Of a stretch of 64,000 nucleotides of DNA, positions 24,387 through 36,500 are shown in pieces. Origin of the DNA: Lutraria lutraria (taxonomy: Eukaryota; Mollusca; Bivalvia; Venerida; Mactridae); assembly GCA_964023205.1 (NCBI GenBank), contig OZ026834.1:32030756-32094755 (forward strand), in the 5' to 3' direction. Position 1 is the first letter of the stretch, and each line of letters begins with the position of its first letter. The notes below the pieces were generated by a model. It was not told the origin of the DNA and ran no database searches. It saw nothing but the letters and a program-made list of their open reading frames with translations. The position numbers and the translations under genes were made by a program.

Positions 24387-26149
24387 TAGGGTTGGCTAAA
24401 GCATGCCGGAAGATAAATGGCAGAATGCATCTCCAGCAATATATAGACAGTAATTTTTTTTTAGTTTAGGGGGAGGGGGCATGTCCCTGGACCACCTAGA
24501 AATGTACCTACTTTATGTTGCCAGTCATTGTTCTGACACTCGCGGTAATGTGTATTCCTTGTATGCTTATTACTGCTGGTGTGCCTATTACGCTGGTGCC
24601 CGGATAATAACATGAATTCAATTCAAATTAATACTGCTATATAATTGCATCACATTTTAGTGCATTTTATTTCTTAAAACACAGTTTTGATATTTCTGCA
24701 AATGAAAGATGGTCCTCGCATTGGTTGGAGTTTGGTATGTGTCACTGGAATTTCTGGGCTGTTACTTTGTAGACTATCTCTCATATGATTTGACGATAAG
24801 CAATATTAAGGTCACCAAGCAAATGCGATCAGTTGATGTATTGTTTTATTGTTATTGAGAGTATTTTTATGTTTTTTTTACCTGTGAATAGTGTGATTAT
24901 TTCGACAGAAAAAAATATAGTCAGTACTTATTATTAATATCCGTAATATACACTCATCATGCATAAATACTATTGTCAACAGAGTTAAACATCATTTTGA
25001 GGATAAGTATGCATTAAAATTAATTTTGAATTAAAAATAAATGAAATATAAATGATTCAATAAAAATACGTAGCTTCTCTCTGAAAAACTAAATTTTTTT
25101 CACTGCCGTCTGCATTATTGAATGCAGGTGCTCGTTTTTATGCCACTTCAGTTATAAAATAGTTCTGTGTTGAAATTACTTTTTGTAGTTTAATCCAGCA
25201 ACATAATATCACTGCTACATTATGACGCCATTAGACCTTCAAAGGTTTCTACTTGTACATTATTATTAAGATCATTCGAGGAAAGAAACATTGCGGCCGG
25301 CTGCATTGTATTTATTGATTGTGGGCACTAGATTAGTACAGATTTTGAACATTTGACTGTTGGCGTTTGTAAAAGAGATGTGTACAAATAAAATACAATA
25401 TTTGCTTCACGTCAGTGAGTTTTTTCTTTGTTCTATATCTGTTCTAAATTTAGCTACACCGTTATTTGCTACCACCTGTATACGTCTGTGAAAAACATCG
25501 TGATAAAACAAAAGACAATATAAAATCAATAAACCCATTCAGATATCACTAGAATAGCCTACCAGAGACGATATAACCCTGCGACAGGACACCCTTGAAT
25601 AATGATGGCTTCAAGGCAGTTGTCCAGCCAATACATAGTTAGGATGTAGACATCAAGACTAGATGATTAGATCTAGATCTATATTGGAACTTTTTAACTG
25701 ATTTTAACGCGCACATTGTTTTGGTTGTCTGGCCATACGCTTAGCCACACGCACACTTGCACCTTCACGTGATGTCCAGTATAAGTAGAATTCGTTATAG
25801 ACTGAATGAAAATCCATTGGGGTTTGTGTTACTCCGAAAAGTGCGCAAACTTAATTAATGTTCCATTCAAACAATTTGGCGCAAATGCACTTGACTGCAC
25901 GCATTATATTAAATTAATGTCAAAGGGAAGTAACTCTCACTCTGTTGTATCCCGTTGAACTCAAGTTGTATACAGAACCTTTCGGTGCATTGCCAAACAC
26001 GAAACAGGAACCAGTTCATGTCATTTAGATGCTTGTTTTTCTTAGTCTTTATCGTCAACCACTTGCTTTTAAACAATCTTCTGATGATAGGGACAGATCA
26101 GTGTGAACAAGAAGGATGACAATTCTACTGGTTCCACTAGATATCCAAA
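24387..26149. other. Non-coding flank, nothing specific seen
   Basis: AT-rich sequence without recognisable exons or clear repeats. It becomes slightly richer in CpG after about 25700. Confidence 0.45.
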
Positions 26150-26620
26150 GACTAAAACCAGCACTTTCGGAAGTTATCGTTTATGACGTAATAAGCCGGA
26201 AATTACTTACGGAAATTACCGAATTCCGCCGATTATGAGTTAATACAGAGTTATTTCCCCTTGACCTTAATTAGTTATCTAAATATTTGAGTTACTCCCC
26301 TTTGATTAAAACGGAGAGCATTTTTATTTCTGGTTCTCGTTGGATGAATAAGGGAACAGCGATTAGGAAACATAATTTGTAAGTAAATTAAAAAATGCAG
26401 TGTTTGTTTCTGATGTTGGTCTACAAAAAACCTAACCATGGGCGCATAGCTACTCTGACACGCTAGATTTAAACACTTGCCGCCTTCAAACGACGTTTAT
26501 CGACGATAAATAACGGATAATGCACTTACGAGAGGGGGTGGGAGCTGCGGGGATACACGGGGAATATTAGACAGACGACTTTTCTGATAAACCGGAGTCG
26601 CATGGAGCAGGAAATAGGCA
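26150..26620 (-). promoter_or_regulatory. Candidate promoter / 5' UTR exon region of CSAD
   Basis: CpG and GC content rise relative to the flanks. On the minus strand a near-ideal donor (TTTCC followed by GTAAGTAATT, about 26211-26202) could end a 5' UTR exon that splices to the acceptor just upstream of the CSAD ATG. A CRE-like ATGACGTAA is at about 26184-26192. This is inference; a transcript is needed to confirm it. Confidence 0.25.
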
Positions 26621-26696
26621 CCGGTGACGGCAATTCAGACAGTCACCTATTTTCACGTCGTGTTATTTTTAAGGACCGGGTAATGAAAAACTATTA

Positions 26697-26996
26697 TTAA
26701 CGTCATTTTCAACATTATTTCAGCCATATCGTGGTGGGCAGTTATCCTAACCAACTTTCCTGGACTTCATTTACTTTAGGCCTTATAACCAGTACAGGTA
26801 CTAGCCACATTCTATCCGCAAGCTACTACCCAAGCTACCCCACATAATTCAGAGGTGGAGGACAATTTAACATAGGATGTAATATCTTCAGTCAAATTTG
26901 TCACGAACAGTGTGAGTCCTACCAGGGGTTCGAACTCACGACCTCTCGATAAGTAGGCAAACGCTCTAACCATGCACTGACCTAGCCGGGCTGGCT
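26697..26996 (-). repeat. tRNA-derived SINE, copy 1
   Basis: Read on the minus strand, the head (about 26996-26925) has CTAGGTCAGTG...GGTTAGAGCG (A box region) and GAGTTCGAACCCC (B box, 26937-26925). A body and tail follow to about 26697. The copy at 32117-32362 matches in head, in 'ggacaatttaacata' and 'atcttcagtcaaatttg', and in 'gggcagttatcctaacca'. It resembles molluscan SINEs of the V-SINE type, but the family name is not verified. Confidence 0.8.
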
Positions 26997-27884
26997 TTGT
27001 GGGAGAAAGACTTAAGTATATTTATGGGGCTATTCTAAACATCAAATAAGGCGTAAGAAAAACCTGTTTGTTTCTTACACAATATTTAAATAAGCATGTA
27101 ACCAGAAACAAAAACATCTATCTTTAGGTTTAATAAAAAACAAATAGATATCTTTGTATACCTAGATCTATTGGTCAGTATATTTTTTAAATAACATTAA
27201 CTGGTTCCCTGGGCTTGTTGAATAAAGTATGGAATGGAAATGAAACAGTGCAATAAGTGAAATAAGAATATACACTGACTGTGGGGATATAAATGCCTGA
27301 TTTTCTGTATCTCTTCTCCCAGGATTCCTCATGAACAGCTCACACAGGTGTCAAATTGGACATTATTTAACAGATACACAAAGAAAAAATAAAACAGCAA
27401 ATAGAAGCTGAAGTATTAAAAGGGGTCCATGATACGCCCTACCACCAACAATTGTGTAAAAATTGGCATTATAATCAGGTGGCGCATGATCAAACACGGA
27501 GGAAGCAATAAAGCTCCTTGGAAACTGATCGACCTATAGTTCACCTTCTCATAGTCGCTACTAGGCATGCATACATTTTTATAAACTACGGTAGTTCCCA
27601 TTTCATGTTGCAGTGCAATTCTATATAAGTTCAGTTTTCATGAATACTGTCAGTACTTTGATTTCATACGTTGAGCTTACATGATCCTGTTTTTAAAACT
27701 CACATGTATACCAGTCTTAAGTGTATAAATTGTAAAGGATACACTATACATGAGACATCTTATGAGAATATATAAGGTAGTATATACTTAAAGAAAAAAA
27801 TGAATCAGAATCAATTTTCTTGAGCAGGGACACAAGACCTATAAATATTTTTTGTTTCGGAAAACATGCTCATTAAAAATAGGG

Positions 27885-28015
27885 GCAAGGTCTGGGCTTT
27901 CTTTTGGCTCTTGAAAGTGTGTGATAAGGTAAAAAGTGAGAATGAGGCCTTATAAAAGTCTAGGGTCACAGAAAAATTAGAGTAGGTCGGGCAACCAGAA
28001 ACAATTTGTTTAATG
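27885..28015 (+). repeat. Dispersed repeat family R1, copy 3
   Basis: Contains 'ggtctgggctttcttttggc', 'ggtaaaaagtgagaat', 'ccttataaaagtctagggtc', 'gaaaaattagagtagg' and 'gcaaccagaaacaa', collinear with copies 1 and 2. Confidence 0.6.
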
Positions 28016-28726
28016 CCCTATATCTTTCTAGAGTCACTAAGAAGAGGAACAAATGTAGTCCACAGAAAATAAAAAAATGTTTAACAATTCATCAAAAATT
28101 GAATCATTTTGACCTCAAATGTTTGTTGCACAGACATTAGCTACAGACATTTGATTCATTGTTTGTCGTACATACATTTTGATCCAATATTTGTTGTACA
28201 GACATTTGATCCGTTGTTTCTTTTACACATATTTGGCATCACTACTAGTTAACATACAGAATATTCATTACTAACCCCCAAAAAAAGATTATTTAAGAAT
28301 ACAAAAGACGTACCATGAATTTGTCATATTTGATATTATGTTTCATAGATGGCCCTCACTGTCTTAAGTATGAATCTCACATGTGAGGAAGAAGTCAAGC
28401 TAGCTTACGGATGGTTGGTGGTAGAACTTTTTAGAAGTAAGCCTGGTGCCTTCCTATTAGTTAAAGCTGTAAGTTGCTAATTGACCATGGCTGCTGGTTC
28501 AGGTTCTAATTGATCTAGGAATCAATTTAGGCAACCAGATTGTGTCACTAGACTTTTCACTAGGCATGAGCAACAATACATCCACTATCACATTTTTTTA
28601 CCTTTCTGCATGCTTAAAAGAAGAATAAATAATGATAAAAAAGAAATTCCCAACCTACCTACCCATACTGTATTTTATACATTATAACAATGAAGATGAT
28701 TGTGGTCCATCGATTAAGAGGCCTTC

Positions 28727-29165
28727 TCGGTTAGCTCAATGGTAAGAGTGTTGGTCTATTGCTCGTTAGGTTCTTCTAAATAAGAAGTTTCATGTTGATA
28801 ACATTAATACTTTTTGAGTTATGGGCTCAATTTTCTAAGCCAAAAAGGGACATAACTCTGAAAATAATGTTGACTGTGTTATGGCACTTGCGCTACAGAT
28901 ATACCTTGTCCCCATAAGCATGTATGCTAAAATTGGGTTGAATGCCTACAATAGTTTTCAAAATATTCTACTTAATAACCAAATTTAACAAAATATCTAA
29001 GGGCAAATTGTTTTTAGAGTAATGCCCCTTGTGAAATTCCAACACCTTGTTATGAAAAGCATGTATTCAATATCTTTGATACTTTTTAAGTAATGACCTA
29101 CAGTTTCTGCACAGGTGCAGCTGCAGACAACACAGTGATTACAATAGCTCGACTTTTTGTTTGAA
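28727..29165 (+). repeat. tRNA-headed transposable element remnant
   Basis: The head has 'ggttagctcaatggtaagag' (A box, about 28729-28748). The expected B box is degenerate. The following ~370 bp and the final 'ttacaatagctcgac' look like other mollusc interspersed elements. No coding capacity, and the boundaries are approximate. Confidence 0.5.
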
Positions 29166-29556
29166 AACAACCAGCTAATAATATCAATAAAGGTCTGTTA
29201 ACAATAACCAGTGGCTGGTCTATAATCCCATATATAAGTTCATGCGTACCTATAAACTCTTTATTTTTTGCATGTATGATGGAAAATTTTGGTTACAGAT
29301 CAGTTGTTTACTAGTTAGGTACAGGTTCAAGGGTTGGAGATTGAAATCTTTTAGATATTATCATGATGAATATAATAACCTCTATAACATTATACATAAC
29401 ATTTTACTAGATTGTTACATCTGAACAACTCAAGGAAATTTTAGATACCTAGTAACATTAGTTTAACCTCTCTCATCTTGCAAAATCCACATTCACCCTC
29501 AAATGCATACTTCATATCTATAAAATTATCACAATAAAAGTACTGTTAGCACTGTT

Positions 29557-30305
29557 ATAATGAACTTGATTATAGTGTACATGGTTATAATGAACTTGAT
29601 TATAGTGTACATGGTAATAGTGTACATGGTTAAAGTGAACTTGATTATAGTGTACATGGTTATAGTGAACTTAGTTACAGTGTTCTTTGTTATAGTGTAC
29701 ATGGTAATAGTGTACATGGTTATAGTGAACTTGATTATAGTGTACATGGTTATAGTGAACTTAGTTACAGTGTTCTTTGTTATAGTGTACATGGTAATAG
29801 TGTACATGGTTATAGTGAACTTGATTATAGTGTACATGGTTATAGTGAACTTAGTTACAGTGTTCTTTGTTATAGTGTACATGGTAATAGTGTACATGGT
29901 TAAAGTGAACTTGATTATAGTGTACATGGTTATAGTGAACTTAGTTACAGTGTTCTTTGTTATAGTGTACATGGTAATAGTGTACATGGTTATAGTGAAC
30001 TTGATTATAGTGTACATGGTTATAGTGAACTTAGTTACAGTGTTCTTTGTTATAGTGTACATGGTAATAGTGTACATGGTTATAGTGAACTTGATTATAG
30101 TGTACATGGTTATAGTGAACTTAGTTACAGTGTTCTTTGTTATAGTGTACATGGTAATAGTGTACATGGTTATAGTGAACTTGATTATAGTGTACATGGT
30201 TATAGTGAACTTAGTTACAGTGTTCTTTGTTATAGTGTACATGGTCATAGCGTACATGGTTATAGTGAACTTGATTATAGTGCACATGGTAATAGTGTAC
30301 ATGTA
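29557..30305 (+). repeat. Minisatellite: 15-bp monomers in a 90-bp higher-order unit, about 8 copies
   Basis: The 90-bp period is exact over most of the array ('ttgattatag' at 29641, 29731, 29821, 29911, 30001 and onwards). Each 90-mer splits into six related 15-mers: GAACTTGATTATAGT, GTACATGGTTATAGT, GAACTTAGTTACAGT, GTTCTTTGTTATAGT, GTACATGGTAATAGT, GTACATGGTTATAGT. Because 15 and 90 are multiples of 3 and the monomer lacks stops in some frames, long open frames run on both strands. They are low-complexity and are not genes. Confidence 0.92.
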
Positions 30306-30328
30306 GTGAACTCAGATAAATGTACACA

Positions 30329-30343
30329 CCCCCCCCCCCCCCC
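30329..30343 (+). repeat. Poly-C tract (15 C)
   Basis: Uninterrupted C run just after the 90-bp minisatellite. Its length is likely to be assembly- or sequencing-sensitive. Confidence 0.9.
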
Positions 30344-32116
30344 ATCTTATTGGAAAAAGTGAAATGAATTACTTACTTGAGACCACAGGAATTCACTTTA
30401 AGGCATAAATAAAATATATGCACTGGTATGTTTCTAGTTACTGCTAAAATTTCTTTCTTTTTTAAGTATATATTCCAGAAAAAGGTTAACTTTATGTCCT
30501 CAAAATTTCATTGGAATCTTAAGATAAGAATCCATTGTATATTCTGTGTTACCAGAGATCGGGGTCATAAGCTAAGCACGAATAATCAGACAGAACAATA
30601 ACATAAATGACAGTATAGAAAAAAAAATTAACAAACAGAAAAACATATTTCCTCATTTTATTACCTGGTGCAATTTGAGCAATGATTTATCAACATTTAT
30701 TTATAACAGATCATAGATTTATAATAATAAGCTATACAATAAATTTCTAATTATTAAAAACACAACATGACTGACAATAAAAATAAAACATAAAGATAGA
30801 CAAATAGGAAGCATGGTCTATAACACCACATGCTGTCTAAAAGACTCATAGTCACATATTTTTCTGGGAAGTATGGTGTATTTATTTAAAAAATCACAAA
30901 AAGGTATGAAATCAATTAATTGAGATCTTAATTACATGTACATGTAGACAAAACAACTCATTAGAGAATGCATGACAAAAATCTTTAAAATCTCATTTAT
31001 CAAAATAAATTGTTTTATCAAAACATCAGATACAATACATGGAATTTATACATTATAGAGTTTGAAATGGAATGTTTGTTCCATAGGTGTTCAGTGCACT
31101 GCTAATTATTAATATGTCTTCAAATATCAGAATGTACAATATTGAAAAAAAGATGTTTGTTAGTAAAAAAATTTGTTCAACACACCGAACACTTAGGGTT
31201 TATTCACAGCTGTTCTAACAAATTTAGCTTAGAAATTTCAAAAATAAATCAGTACATATTTACCCCTCATTTTAGAAAATATAATTTCTGAGTGTGTTAT
31301 ATTACACCCATTACTTCCAAACTCTATATGTTTTATACCTTGTAAATCATTATTTAAGTATTTTTTTATGGGTATGGGTAGTTTACATTTGTGATGTACG
31401 ACTATTTAAATTACTGGTAAGTGATTTCAATATCATGATTTATGCACCGGTAATACAATAATATAACTTACAGTGTCTCTCATTGACTTTGAACAACTCA
31501 CCTAGGACTGGCGAAATCACATACACGTTTCTGGAGTTCTTATCATCTGGATAACATTGTACTCCAAAAAGTGGAGTTGTTTCCCTTGAATAAAGTCAAA
31601 CCTTGTACTTTGCATTGTGATTATTTTGTTTGTAGTGATATAAAACTTAATATCATCCTATAACAACATGTACATAATAAAATATAATTTAAGAAAAAAA
31701 ATATATAATTATAATGTAAACATACTCATTCAAGAATTAATGATGTACATGTAGTTAGTTAATCACGGTTAAGGTTGAAACAATTTTTTGACAGAGACAT
31801 ATACCGGTAAGGAACAAGAGTTACTATTGAGCAAGCATGGAAAGAGATTATCGGGTCGAGAATTCGAGTTTACGTAGGTCTAGCCATGTTGAGTCAACCT
31901 ATATCTAGAATATATTTATAACAAAAACAACTGGGACCAGAGAATATGTTCTAGTTTTCCAGGGTATTTGAATTGTACCAAATTCCAGTCAAGTGTCAAC
32001 TGTAATAATTTGGAATGTAACATATCAACCAACATATTTCAACTTGCATTGTGCAGGATAAAGAAAATTTGATATTTTGTGTTTTTATAGCAGACTAAGA
32101 CACCTGAAATCATTTT
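30344..32116. other. Intergenic, nothing specific seen
   Basis: AT-rich, with no recognisable exon, tRNA or terminal repeat. The L2HGDH transcript's 3' UTR could reach into the right end of the wider intergenic region. Confidence 0.45.
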
Positions 32117-32362
32117 ATTCATTTATTTATTTCATTGGATTTAATGCCATTTTCAACATTATTACAATTATATCGTAGCGGGCAGTTATCCTAACCAGCT
32201 TCCCTGGATTTCTTTTAGGCCTTTTTGGAGGACAATTTAACATAGCATGTATTATCTTCAGTCAAATTTGTTACTGACAGTGTGAGCCTTGCCCGGGGTT
32301 CGAATTCACAACCTCTTGATCAGTAGACCAACGCCCTAACCACTGAACTAACCGGACAGGCT
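32117..32362 (-). repeat. tRNA-derived SINE, copy 2
   Basis: On the minus strand the head has GGTTAGTTCAGTGGTTAGGG (A box region) and GAATTCGAACCCC (B box, 32307-32295). The 3' end runs into an (AAAT)n-like tail at about 32117-32135. Copy 1 is at 26697-26996. The pair share head, body and the block before the tail, with small deletions between them. Confidence 0.8.
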
Positions 32363-33578
32363 GAGTACATTCCTCAGTTTCAGATTAACATCTTTTGGGT
32401 ATGGCATATTTAGTGTTAGTCAAAACTGGAATGATTTAACTTGAACACCATAATTTGTGATTTGAAAAGATCCGGACTTTTTATACCACAATAAACTTTG
32501 CACTTCTAACATTACAACATGATGTAAGGGAACTGCTGTGGATTAAATACAGCTACACTCCTGACATCATTTTCTTGTTAAAAAGGGCTTAATACCAGCA
32601 AGGAATAATGTGATACATTGTACATAATCGTAATATTATGTTTCAACAGCTACAAAAAATAGAAAAAAGCACTAATACATCAACAAAACAATATTTTATA
32701 CAATGATAAGCAATATGGCTATCAAAATTCTTGAAATCACAAGGCAAGAAATAACAAGTAAAAATTACCATAATGTTAAAATTCAGAAATACATTAATAA
32801 ATCATACAAAAGCCCGCCGTAAATCTTAAAATTTACATATACAAAACTATTAATGTATTTAACATCATATACATGTATCATCAAATTGCACATACCAATA
32901 ATCTTTACCCATCAATACAAATAAAATACCTCCATAAACAATATTAGATACTAGCACCAAATTTTAATCATTTATAAAACAGTATAACAACATCAATTTC
33001 TCCTTGTAGGACTAATGACTGTAGACAACAAATACATCCTGGAGCCTGAAATCCTGGATCTACCTCTGTAATAAGCTCCCATGAATATTGTAATAGTTTC
33101 CCCTAAATACTTAACATCAACATGGAGCTGTATACAAGGTGATTTATTATTTACCAAGTTCATTCAATATTTCGAAACCAATAACATTTAACTTAACTTC
33201 CAACTTCAAAATCAAGGTAAATTAATATAGAATAAATCTCCAACATATGATGACAGTATCAGAGGTGTTATGATCAAGGTTCATCACAGAAAACATTGTC
33301 TTTCACAAAAAACTTAACCTACCGGGTAAATGTGTATAAGTGTCTAGACTAGAGTTCATGTATAATATATGGTCCTTCTAGCTGTATAATCATATTGAAT
33401 CAACAAAGCATAATTAACTAATTTAAACCTGGTCAAACCCTCTAAGTATTTTTACCCCTCTTAATATATATACAACCTTCAATTACATGTCAATTAATAC
33501 ATTAAAATCAATAAAAATCATTGAATCATCCGGAATATAGGCATAATTATTCTTAAGTTATTCTAAAGTTCATCTTAA
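32363..33578. other. Intergenic and 3' flank of L2HGDH
   Basis: AT-rich and without coding character. A minus-strand AATAAA lies near 33143-33148 and could end a roughly 430-bp 3' UTR for L2HGDH, but nearer non-canonical signals are not excluded. Confidence 0.45.
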
Positions 33579-36500
33579 TCACAGATCGAAAGTTTTTTCC
33601 ACTTTATCAGCAACCATTTCAGCGATAGCGAGAGAGGATGTTGCAGCAGGAGATGGGGAGTTCCTGATATGAAGAATTCTGTTCCCTATCTCACCATCAC
33701 CAGCATCAAACACAAAATCATCAACAAGTGCTCCTTCATGATCCAAGGCTTGAGCCCGCACTCCAGCTGGTCCCCTGCAGAACATTGAAATGTTTTGTAC
33801 AGATTGGCTGAAGGTCAATGCAGTAAACAAGAACATATCTGATAGAATGTACTGCAACGGACAGTGAGGTGCCATTCTGAAGTGACAGATTACTTGATGT
33901 ATTGTATCTACTTAAATGTAAACATGATGTAACAAAATTTTATTTTGTTCGTATAAGGTTGTTGCTCTAAACTTAAGCAACAACAGCAAGTACATGTATG
34001 ACTTTTTTTGCTAGCATTGATTCCCAATGAACATTAGTAAATGATTTACCTGATAACATCCGCTCTTTTTAGAGTAGGAATAAATCTTTGTAGTTGTTTA
34101 ACTTGGGCAGACATGAAGAAAGCTCTCCACATTTCACTGAGACCAAATGTGAAATGTTTAACTGCTAACTTTCTGGTACCTCTAAAATGTATAAAAATTT
34201 CCATGAAAAAATATATGGCTATAAAATGGCTTGGTAGATGGAGTACATCTACTTACTTAAACTATTCTCAGCTGTAAGGGTACATACTAATGCAAATATA
34301 ATTTAAGTATTGTTTGGTGGTTGTCTCCCTTGGTCCACAAAACCACATTTCAACATAAAGGGCAAGTTTTCTGTTATAAAACAAAAGGCCAAGATGGCCC
34401 TATATCGCTCACATGACAATCACTGTTCACTCATTAAAACATTGTTTTGAACCGGTGACCTAGTTTTTGACCCCAGACGACCTATGTTCGAATTTGTCTT
34501 ACATATCATTAAGACAAACAGTCTGACTAGGTTTGGTGAAGATAAAATCAAAATTTGACATCTACAGTGTTAATAAGGTTTTCCTAAGATTTGACCTTGT
34601 GACCTGGTTTTTGACCCTAGGTGACCCATATTTGAACTTGTCCTTAATACATTAAGACAAACAATCTGACAAGGTTTGGCCAAGATCCAATCAAAACCAT
34701 GACATTTAGAGCTTTTACAAGATTTTTACCTAAGATTTGACCTTGTGACCCAGTTTTTGAACCCGGCTGACCCATGTTCATCCTTGACCCACATATCATT
34801 GAGGCAAACATTTTGACAAGGTTTGGTGAAGATCCAATTAAAACTGTGACATCTACAGTGTTAACAAAGTTTTCCTAAGATTTGACCTGGTGACCTAGTT
34901 ATTGACCCCAGATGACCCATATTTATTCTTGACCGTTATATCATTAAAACAAACGATTTGACAAAGTTTGGTGAAGATCCAATAATAACTGTGAAATCTG
35001 CAGTGTTAACATGGTTTTTCATAAGATTTGACCTAGCGACCTAGTTTTTGACCCAAGATGACCCATGTTCGAACTCGTCCAAGATATTATGAAGACAAAC
35101 ATTCTGACAAGGTTTCATGATCATCCAATCAAAACAGTGACTTCTAGAGTGTTCACAAGGTTTTCCAGCAATTTGCCCTAGTGACCTAATTTTACTACAG
35201 AAATTACCCATTTTCAAACTTGATCTACATATTATTAAAATAAACATTCTGACAAAGTTTCATGAAGATTAATTCAAAACAGTGATTTCTAAAGTGTTCA
35301 CAAGGTTTTCCCTTATTTGGCCCTGGTGACCTAGTTTTTGACCCCAAATGGCCCAATATTGAACTCGTCTGAGATTTTGTTGATATTAACGTTCTGACCC
35401 AGTTTTGCTAAAATTGAGCCAAAAATGTGGCCCCTAGTGTGGTCACAACAAAAAGTTTGACGACGCACGACGCCGGACGGAGAGTGATCCTAATAGCTCA
35501 CTTTGTCACTTTGTGACATGTGAGCTAAAAACTGTGTTGGAAGATTTACTGCAGTAGGCACTTCACATAACAAGAAATAATGTGTGGTACAAAATATGTC
35601 ATAGAATAATTGAATTCATTCCTTCATTTTTGGTTTCAATTTCAAACCTAGTTACAATTTTATCATCAGTTCAAGATGAATTTTGTCTATTCAAATCTCA
35701 TGATAAAATCTGCTGTTTTCAAATTCCATTTTTTATACAGAAAAAGTCCTTTCAATGCATTCTTAGGACATGAGTGCACACTGAATTGTTTTTAAACTTT
35801 TCTAACCAAAATAGAAGTACAAAAAAAAGTACATGTACCGGTACATACAGTTAAATTTAACTTATTTTCAAACAGGCAGAATGTTTCAGTTTCTATCTAA
35901 GCATACCGGTAATGCAATGATCTTTGGCACATACTTCTATATTTTGCACATGATACTAAAAATCATCATTGGCATTGATTCAGACTATCAATTTGGTATC
36001 TAAAATTGCATAGAATGCGCTTTGAAAGAGTTCCAAACTGTCTTCCTGTATATAATTTCAAATACATGATATTCTGATGACTATCAATTTCAGTTTCAGC
36101 TATTTTTACCACATACCTAAACTTTAAGGCATCAACAGTATCCCTAATGCTAAAATCAAACAAGTTGTAGCCCTCTCTTTTGAATGCCAGAACAGCCGTA
36201 GGCCCTAACCATATGCTTCCATCCATACGTGGTGTGAAGTGGACGCCCAGAAATGGTAGAGCTGGATTAGGTACCTATAAGCACACAGTATCAAGTAATA
36301 TGTGATAATCATATACATGTACATTAGGTTATCCTAAAAAATGTAATAGTGGATAAATAGGCATTTCTATATAGTAACATTACGTATCAGTACTGTATAT
36401 TAACAGCTCGATTAGCTCATTTTGTAGAACATATGTCTTGCAAGCAGAAGATCGCATCAAGTACATAATTTTCCTCCTAATAATCATGCTTATAAAGAAA

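Noticed and set aside
26925..26995. Possible tRNA gene (A and B boxes, minus strand)
   Set aside because: The acceptor and D stems do not pair and a second copy with the same body exists at 32117-32362, so it is a SINE head. The same reasoning applies at 11146, 28727 and 36403.
29529..30306. Open frames of about 250 codons on both strands (MVIVYMV- and TMYTIT-type repeats)
   Set aside because: They are produced by a 15-/90-bp tandem repeat whose period is a multiple of three. Low complexity, both strands open at once, no start or splice context.
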